This document shows positions 59,987-64,000 of a stretch of 64,000 nt of DNA, piece by piece; position 1 is the stretch's first letter; each line of letters starts with the position of its first letter. Location of the stretch: positions 3,169,001 to 3,233,000 of the forward strand of contig NZ_CP059322.2 of assembly GCF_013694245.2 (NCBI RefSeq), given 5' to 3'. The DNA comes from Micromonospora ferruginea (lineage in GTDB: Bacteria; Actinomycetota; Actinomycetes; Mycobacteriales; Micromonosporaceae). The position numbers were made by a program, and so were the translations under genes. The notes under the pieces are model-generated. The model did no database searches and had not been told where the DNA came from. It was given only the letters and a program-made list of their open reading frames with translations.

Positions 59987-60661
59987 TCATCGGGTCTGCA
60001 CCTCCGGATCCGGGTCGCCGAGCACCACCTCGACACCGGTCCGCACGCCGCCGGCCGGGGCGCGGGCGGCGAGCGCCGCCGGCAGCGCCGCGTCGACGTA
60101 CTCGCAGAGCACGTGCACGGCGACCAGGTGGAGTTCCTGGACGACCTGGCTGTCGGGTGAGTCGACGGTGAGGGCGTCGTGGCAGAGGTCGGCGAGGGGG
60201 TTGGGGGCGGGGCCGGTGAAGGCCCAGGTGCGCAGGCCGGTGGCGTGGGCGGCGTGGGCGGCGGTGAGGAGGTTGGGACTGGTGCCGCTGGTCGACATGA
60301 GCAGCAGGAGGTCGTCGGGTCGACCGTGGGCGCGGACCTGGCGGGCGAAGATGTCGTCGTACCCGTAGTCGTTGCCGATGGCGGTGAGCGCGCTGGTGTC
60401 GGCGTGCAGGGCGATGGCGGACAGCGGCTGGCGGTCGTCGCGGAGCTTGCCGACGAGTTCGGCGCTGAGGTGCTGGGCCTCGGCGGCGCTGCCGCCGTTG
60501 CCGGCCACCAGCAGCCGCCCGCCGGTGGCGAGCCGGTGCGCCAGGTCACCGCCCCAGCGGGCCAGCAGGGGCTCCACCTGGCGCAGCGGCAGCAGGGCGG
60601 CGGCCAGCCGGGTCAGGTGGTCCGCCAGCACCGTCGGACCGCCGTGGGGTGCGGCCGCCAT
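59987..60661 (-). CDS. gmhA: Sedoheptulose-7-phosphate isomerase (GmhA), SIS domain
   Basis: A 224-residue SIS protein that makes D-glycero-D-manno-heptose 7-phosphate from sedoheptulose 7-phosphate. Near-textbook motifs: GNGGSAAEAQHLSAEL, LHADTSALTAIGNDYGYDDIFARQV and SGTSPNLL, with His/Glu catalysts in EAQH and the C-terminal ELHLVAVHVLCEYVD. It is the committed step of the heptose pathway. It overlaps the GT4 stop by 1 nt (TGATG). Confidence 0.92.
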   Translation of the reverse strand: MAAAPHGGPTVLADHLTRLAAALLPLRQVEPLLARWGGDLAHRLATGGRLLVAGNGGSAAEAQHLSAELVGKLRDDRQPLSAIALHADTSALTAIGNDYGYDDIFARQVRAHGRPDDLLLLMSTSGTSPNLLTAAHAAHATGLRTWAFTGPAPNPLADLCHDALTVDSPDSQVVQELHLVAVHVLCEYVDAALPAALAARAPAGGVRTGVEVVLGDPDPEVQTR

Positions 60662-61878
60662 CAGGCGACCACCCGGGTGGGCCGGCCCACGGTGGCCACC
60701 TCGCCGTAGAGCTCGCCGAGCCGCTCCGCCGCGGTGGCCCAGGAGTAGTGGGTGCGGGCCCGCTCCAGCGCCGCGGTGGCGTAGGCGAAGCGGCGGATCC
60801 GGTCGCCGAGCAGGCCGCGGATCGCCGCGCCGAGCGCCGCCGGTTCGCGGGCCGGCACCAGGTCGCCGGTGCGTCCGTGCACCACCGTGTCGGTGAGCCC
60901 GCCGACCGCGGTCGCCACCACCGGGACGCCGCAGGCCATCGCCTCCAGCGGGGTGAGCCCGAACGGCTCGTACCACGGCGCGGCGACCAGCACGTCCGCC
61001 GAGCGGTACCAGCGGGCCATCTCCTCGCGGGGCACCGCGCCGACGAGGCGTACCCGGTCGGCGATGCCGAGCGAACGCGCGAGCGCGCGCAGCCGCAGCG
61101 CGTACGGGTCGGTCTCCAGCAGCCCGGCCGGTGGCCCGCCGACCACCACGCACTCGGCGTCCGGCACCGCGGCGACGGCCCGGATGACGTCCTGGAAGCC
61201 CTTGCGCTCGACCAGCCGGCCGACGGTGAGGATGCGGGCCCGGCCGCCGTCGGAGTCGGCGGCCGGGCCCAGCGGGCCGAACGTGGACAGGTTCACCCCC
61301 GACGGCACGACCGTCATCCGGGATCGCGGCACGCCGAGCCGGACCAGCTCGGCGACCTCGTCCTGGCACTGGGCGACCACCCGGTCCACCGAGCGGCCCA
61401 GCTCCCGCTCGTGGTCGATGCGGCCCGGCGGGCTGGTGTCCTGGGCACCCTGGTGGCGGCGCTTGACCGTGCCGAGCGCGTGGTAGGTCTGCACCACCGG
61501 CACGCCGCTGCGCCGGGCCGCGGCGAGCCCGGCCAGGCCGCTCATCCAGAAGTGCGCGTGCACCACCTCGGGCTGCCAGTCACCGGCGCGCCACCGGTCG
61601 GCCAGCCAGTCGGAGAACGCCGGCATGTACGGCAGCAGGTCGTCCTTGGCCACCGGCTCGGCGGGGCCGGCGGGCACGTGCACCACCTGGTAGCCGTCGG
61701 CGGTGTGCACGGTCACCGGCAGGTCCACCGCGTCGAGGCGGGTGTAGACCCGGACGTCGTGGCCGGCGGCCGCGAGCGCGGCGGAGAGCTCGGCGACATG
61801 CGTGTTCTGGCCACCGGCGTCCTCCCCGCCGAGGACGGCGAGCGGGCTGGCGTGTTCCGAGATCATCGCGATGCGCAT
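60661..61878 (-). CDS. Glycosyltransferase family 4 protein
   Basis: A 405-residue GT-B transferase. MRIAMISEHASPLAVLGGEDAGGQNTHV carries the acceptor loop GGQNTHV; the donor side has TVGRLVERKGF and EPFGLTPLEAMACG (the E-x7-E motif). The closest pattern is the MshA/sucrose-phosphate-synthase-like branch. A strong GGAGGAGGAAG site marks the ATG at 61878. It overlaps the following GT by 16 nt. It may add a sugar to a lipid or peptidoglycan-linked glycan. Confidence 0.9.
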   Translation of the reverse strand: MRIAMISEHASPLAVLGGEDAGGQNTHVAELSAALAAAGHDVRVYTRLDAVDLPVTVHTADGYQVVHVPAGPAEPVAKDDLLPYMPAFSDWLADRWRAGDWQPEVVHAHFWMSGLAGLAAARRSGVPVVQTYHALGTVKRRHQGAQDTSPPGRIDHERELGRSVDRVVAQCQDEVAELVRLGVPRSRMTVVPSGVNLSTFGPLGPAADSDGGRARILTVGRLVERKGFQDVIRAVAAVPDAECVVVGGPPAGLLETDPYALRLRALARSLGIADRVRLVGAVPREEMARWYRSADVLVAAPWYEPFGLTPLEAMACGVPVVATAVGGLTDTVVHGRTGDLVPAREPAALGAAIRGLLGDRIRRFAYATAALERARTHYSWATAAERLGELYGEVATVGRPTRVVA

Positions 61879-62837
61879 ACTTCCTCCTCCAGCAGCCGGT
61901 CCCAGTCGGCGAGGAAACGCTCCAGGCCGTAGCGGTCGCGGGCGGCGGTCCGGGCCGCGGCGCCCGCCCGGCGGGCGGCCGCCGGGTCGTCCAGCAGACC
62001 CCGGGCGGCCTCGACCAGCACGTCGACCCGGGTGGAGAGCGCGCCGGCGGCGGGTGGCACCGCCTCCACCGCCTCGGTGGTGGCGAGCGCGACGACCGGC
62101 ATGCCGATGGTCATCGCCTCGACGAGGCTGAGCCCGAGCGACGTCCACCGGCACAGGTGCAGGTAGGCGCGCCGCCTGCCCAGCTCGGCGTGCATGGCGT
62201 GCTGGGGTACGTCGTCGTGGCTGGTCAGCCGCTCCTCGGGCAACCCCAGGTGGGCGGCGAGCCCGGCCACCTTCATGCCGTAGACGTCCAGCGGGGCCAC
62301 CGCGGCGAACCGGGCGAGCAGGTCAGTGCCGGTGACCCGCCAGCGGCGTACCGGCTCGTTGACGACCACGGCCAGGCGGTCCAGTTCGCCGGTCCACTCG
62401 ACCGCCGGGGCGACCACGCCGTGTTCCACCACGGTGGTGCGGGTGCCGCCGTTGTCCCAGAACAGCTCGTTGAAGTGCGTGACGTGGGTGAGGAGCAGGT
62501 CGTCACGGTCGGCCATCGGGTGGCGGGTGTTCGGCACCTCGCCCTTGGGGGTGTTGTGCTCGACGTAGATCGCCGGCACGTCCCGGCCCACCCGGCGGCC
62601 CAGCCACTCGCCGGCCAGGTCGAACTCCTCGGGTCGTTGCAGGATCACCAGGTCGACGTCGGCGCGGGCCAGGTCCTGCGGGGTCACCTCGACGGCGTTG
62701 TCCGGCCACGGGTAGGTGCGCGCCCGCCCCAGGCCGTACGGACCCCGGTCCGGGGTGACCGGCACCAGGTAGCGGTGTTTGCCGTGCACGAAGGACGTCG
62801 TCCAGGAGCCGTGCACGTGCCAGAGCAGGATGTTCAT
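61863..62837 (-). CDS. Glycosyltransferase, GT4-like, with unusual N-terminus
   Basis: A 324-residue protein. The start MNILLWHVHGSWTTSFVHGKHRYLVP differs from ordinary GT4 enzymes and has no glycine-rich acceptor loop. The C-terminal half has LGLPEERLTSH, SLGLSLVEAMTIGMPVVAL and a short-chain end. YVEHNTPKGEVPNTRHP is distinctive. Homologues in actinobacteria and cyanobacteria are annotated as transferases without known acceptor. Overlaps of 16 nt and 4 nt place it firmly in the operon. Confidence 0.75.
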   Translation of the reverse strand: MNILLWHVHGSWTTSFVHGKHRYLVPVTPDRGPYGLGRARTYPWPDNAVEVTPQDLARADVDLVILQRPEEFDLAGEWLGRRVGRDVPAIYVEHNTPKGEVPNTRHPMADRDDLLLTHVTHFNELFWDNGGTRTTVVEHGVVAPAVEWTGELDRLAVVVNEPVRRWRVTGTDLLARFAAVAPLDVYGMKVAGLAAHLGLPEERLTSHDDVPQHAMHAELGRRRAYLHLCRWTSLGLSLVEAMTIGMPVVALATTEAVEAVPPAAGALSTRVDVLVEAARGLLDDPAAARRAGAAARTAARDRYGLERFLADWDRLLEEEVCASR

Positions 62838-63985
62838 GCGGCCACCCCGAGCAGTCGCAACGCCTCCAGCACCCGGCCCGGTTCCACCGCGGACAGGCAC
62901 GGATGGCCGGGCACCGGGCAGGTGGTGGCGCGGGTGTCCCGGCAGGGCGCGGCGGCGTCGCCGAGGCGGACCGTGGGCACCCGGTAGGGCCCCCACTGGC
63001 CGAACGGGACGGTGGGGGCGAACAGGCTGACCACCGGCACGCCCAGCGCGGCGGCCAGGTGCGCCGGGCCGGTGTTGCCGACCACCAGCGCCCCGGCCCG
63101 GGCGATCACCGCCGCCAGCTCGTCCAGCCCGGTCCGTCCACCCAGGTCGGTGCCGCCCGCGGCGGCGACCCGGGCGGTCAGCTCGCGCTCGTCCGGCCCG
63201 CCGGTGACCACCACCCGGTGGCCGGCGGCGGAGAGCACCCGGACCACCCGGGTGGCCAGCTCGACCGGGCAGGCGCGGGTCTCCACCGAGGACCCCGGGT
63301 GCAGCACCACGTAGCCGGGCGGTCCGGCGGCGGCCGGGACCGGCGGCAGGCGGTCGGTGCGCAGTCGTAGCCCCGGCTCGTCGTCGGGCGGCAGCGGATA
63401 GCCGGCGGCGGCGGCGAGGGAGAGGGCGCGCTCGGGTTCGGGTACGCCGACGGGAACGCGGTGGCGGGTGTCGAGCAGGGCGCCGGGGTAGTCGTCGCTG
63501 ATGGCGCTGATCCGGGGTACGCCGGCGAGCCGGAGCAGCAGGGCCAGCGGCAACGGTGACTGGTGGAACGAGGTGAAGACGACCGCCTCGTCGGCGCGCA
63601 CGGCGGCGAGCCGCTCGGTGAGGGCGCGCATGTCGTGCGGGTCGACCGGCGGGGCGGGGGCGTCGATCCAGGGCAGCGGGCATTCGATGATCTCGTCGAC
63701 ACCGGGCAGCAGGTCGGCGGCGGCACGGCCGCGGGGGCCGCAGAGCAGCACGACCCGGTCCGCGCCGGCCGCGACGGCCCGGATCCCGGGGCCGGTGACC
63801 AGCACGTCGCCGGCCGCGTCGCTGCGTACCACGAGCACCGTGCCCCGGCCGGGTCGACGGGCGGTCCGCGGCCCCTCCACCAGCCGCATCCGGGCCAGGA
63901 TGGTGTCGACCGCGTCGGGCAGGTCGGCGGCGACGGTCGGCGCGGCGGCCACCTCGGCGTCGCGGGTGGCCGGCGTGGGCACCAT
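62834..63985 (-). CDS. Glycosyltransferase family 9 protein (heptosyltransferase-like) A
   Basis: A protein of about 383 residues with GTVLVVRSDAAGDVLVTGPGIRAVAAGA, YVVLHPGSSVETRACPVE, VGNTGPAHLAAALGVPVVSLFAP and a CRDTRATTCPVPGHPCLSAV cluster near the C-terminus that may bind a metal or form disulfides. It is the first gene visible of the operon. ATG 63985 has no ribosome site and the frame continues upstream to the window edge, so the true start and the operon promoter may lie outside. Confidence 0.85.
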   Translation of the reverse strand: MVPTPATRDAEVAAAPTVAADLPDAVDTILARMRLVEGPRTARRPGRGTVLVVRSDAAGDVLVTGPGIRAVAAGADRVVLLCGPRGRAAADLLPGVDEIIECPLPWIDAPAPPVDPHDMRALTERLAAVRADEAVVFTSFHQSPLPLALLLRLAGVPRISAISDDYPGALLDTRHRVPVGVPEPERALSLAAAAGYPLPPDDEPGLRLRTDRLPPVPAAAGPPGYVVLHPGSSVETRACPVELATRVVRVLSAAGHRVVVTGGPDERELTARVAAAGGTDLGGRTGLDELAAVIARAGALVVGNTGPAHLAAALGVPVVSLFAPTVPFGQWGPYRVPTVRLGDAAAPCRDTRATTCPVPGHPCLSAVEPGRVLEALRLLGVAA

Positions 63986-64000
63986 GACGGCGGCGGCGCC

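Overview
The window is one stretch of a very GC-rich chromosome (third codon positions almost all G or C, many GTG starts, ATGA/GTGA gene overlaps, leaderless starts). Gene content points to a mycelial actinobacterium, most likely a Micromonospora-type member of the Micromonosporaceae: a phosphatidylinositol mannoside pathway (pgsA, acyltransferase, pimA), an Ap4A-phosphorylase-type HIT protein next to thrS, PdxS/PdxT, YebC, an F420-type LLM oxidoreductase, actinobacterial DUF families (DUF1206, DUF3618, DUF4235, holin-X) and short dispersed palindromes. No rRNA, tRNA, phage, IS transposase or CRISPR array was seen. The genus is an inference; the phylum is well supported.

Layout. 0-8.7 kb: end of a branched-chain amino acid ABC transporter (livG, livF), a frameshifted FAD monooxygenase divergent from a GntR-TetR fusion regulator, an alcohol dehydrogenase/aldehyde dehydrogenase operon divergent from an acyl-CoA dehydrogenase, and a class V aminotransferase. 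8.7-9.4 kb: a gene-free repeat hot spot. 9.4-16.8 kb: dicarboxylate symporter, a HExxH protein, replicative DNA polymerase dnaE, and a PadR-HAAS pair with its own leaderless promoter. 16.8-19.2 kb: three secreted or anchored proteins resembling a WxL/DUF916 surface module. 19.2-25.8 kb: GNAT, yebC, pdxT, pdxS, then pimA, acyltransferase and pgsA. 26-33.4 kb: an EF-G-like GTPase, aldo/keto reductase, maltokinase-cap-like protein, HIT and thrS. 33.6-36 kb: a YcnI-like membrane protein and an ADP-ribosylglycohydrolase whose reading frames run into each other through a large palindromic repeat. 36-38 kb: a two-component system. 38-56 kb: metabolic, envelope and regulatory genes, including adenosine deaminase, cspA, a three-gene holin/DUF operon, MscS, a NagZ-like hydrolase, a TetR/methyltransferase pair with a double operator, RecQ and an AraC regulator. 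56-64 kb: a tightly overlapping minus-strand operon with GmhA, HldE, two heptosyltransferase-like GT9 proteins, two GT4 proteins and a short SDR, ending in a topoisomerase IB.

How the genes fit together. The most striking unit is the 56-64 kb operon. It carries the first steps of nucleotide-activated heptose synthesis and the transferases that could use it, in a Gram-positive organism that should have no lipopolysaccharide. The 16.8-19.2 kb secreted module is the second candidate for an under-described system. Three families of short dispersed palindromes each occur at least twice, and pentamer/hexamer arrays flank one of them. At least seven genes have a TANNNT box 6-7 nt before the start codon, which fits leaderless transcription.
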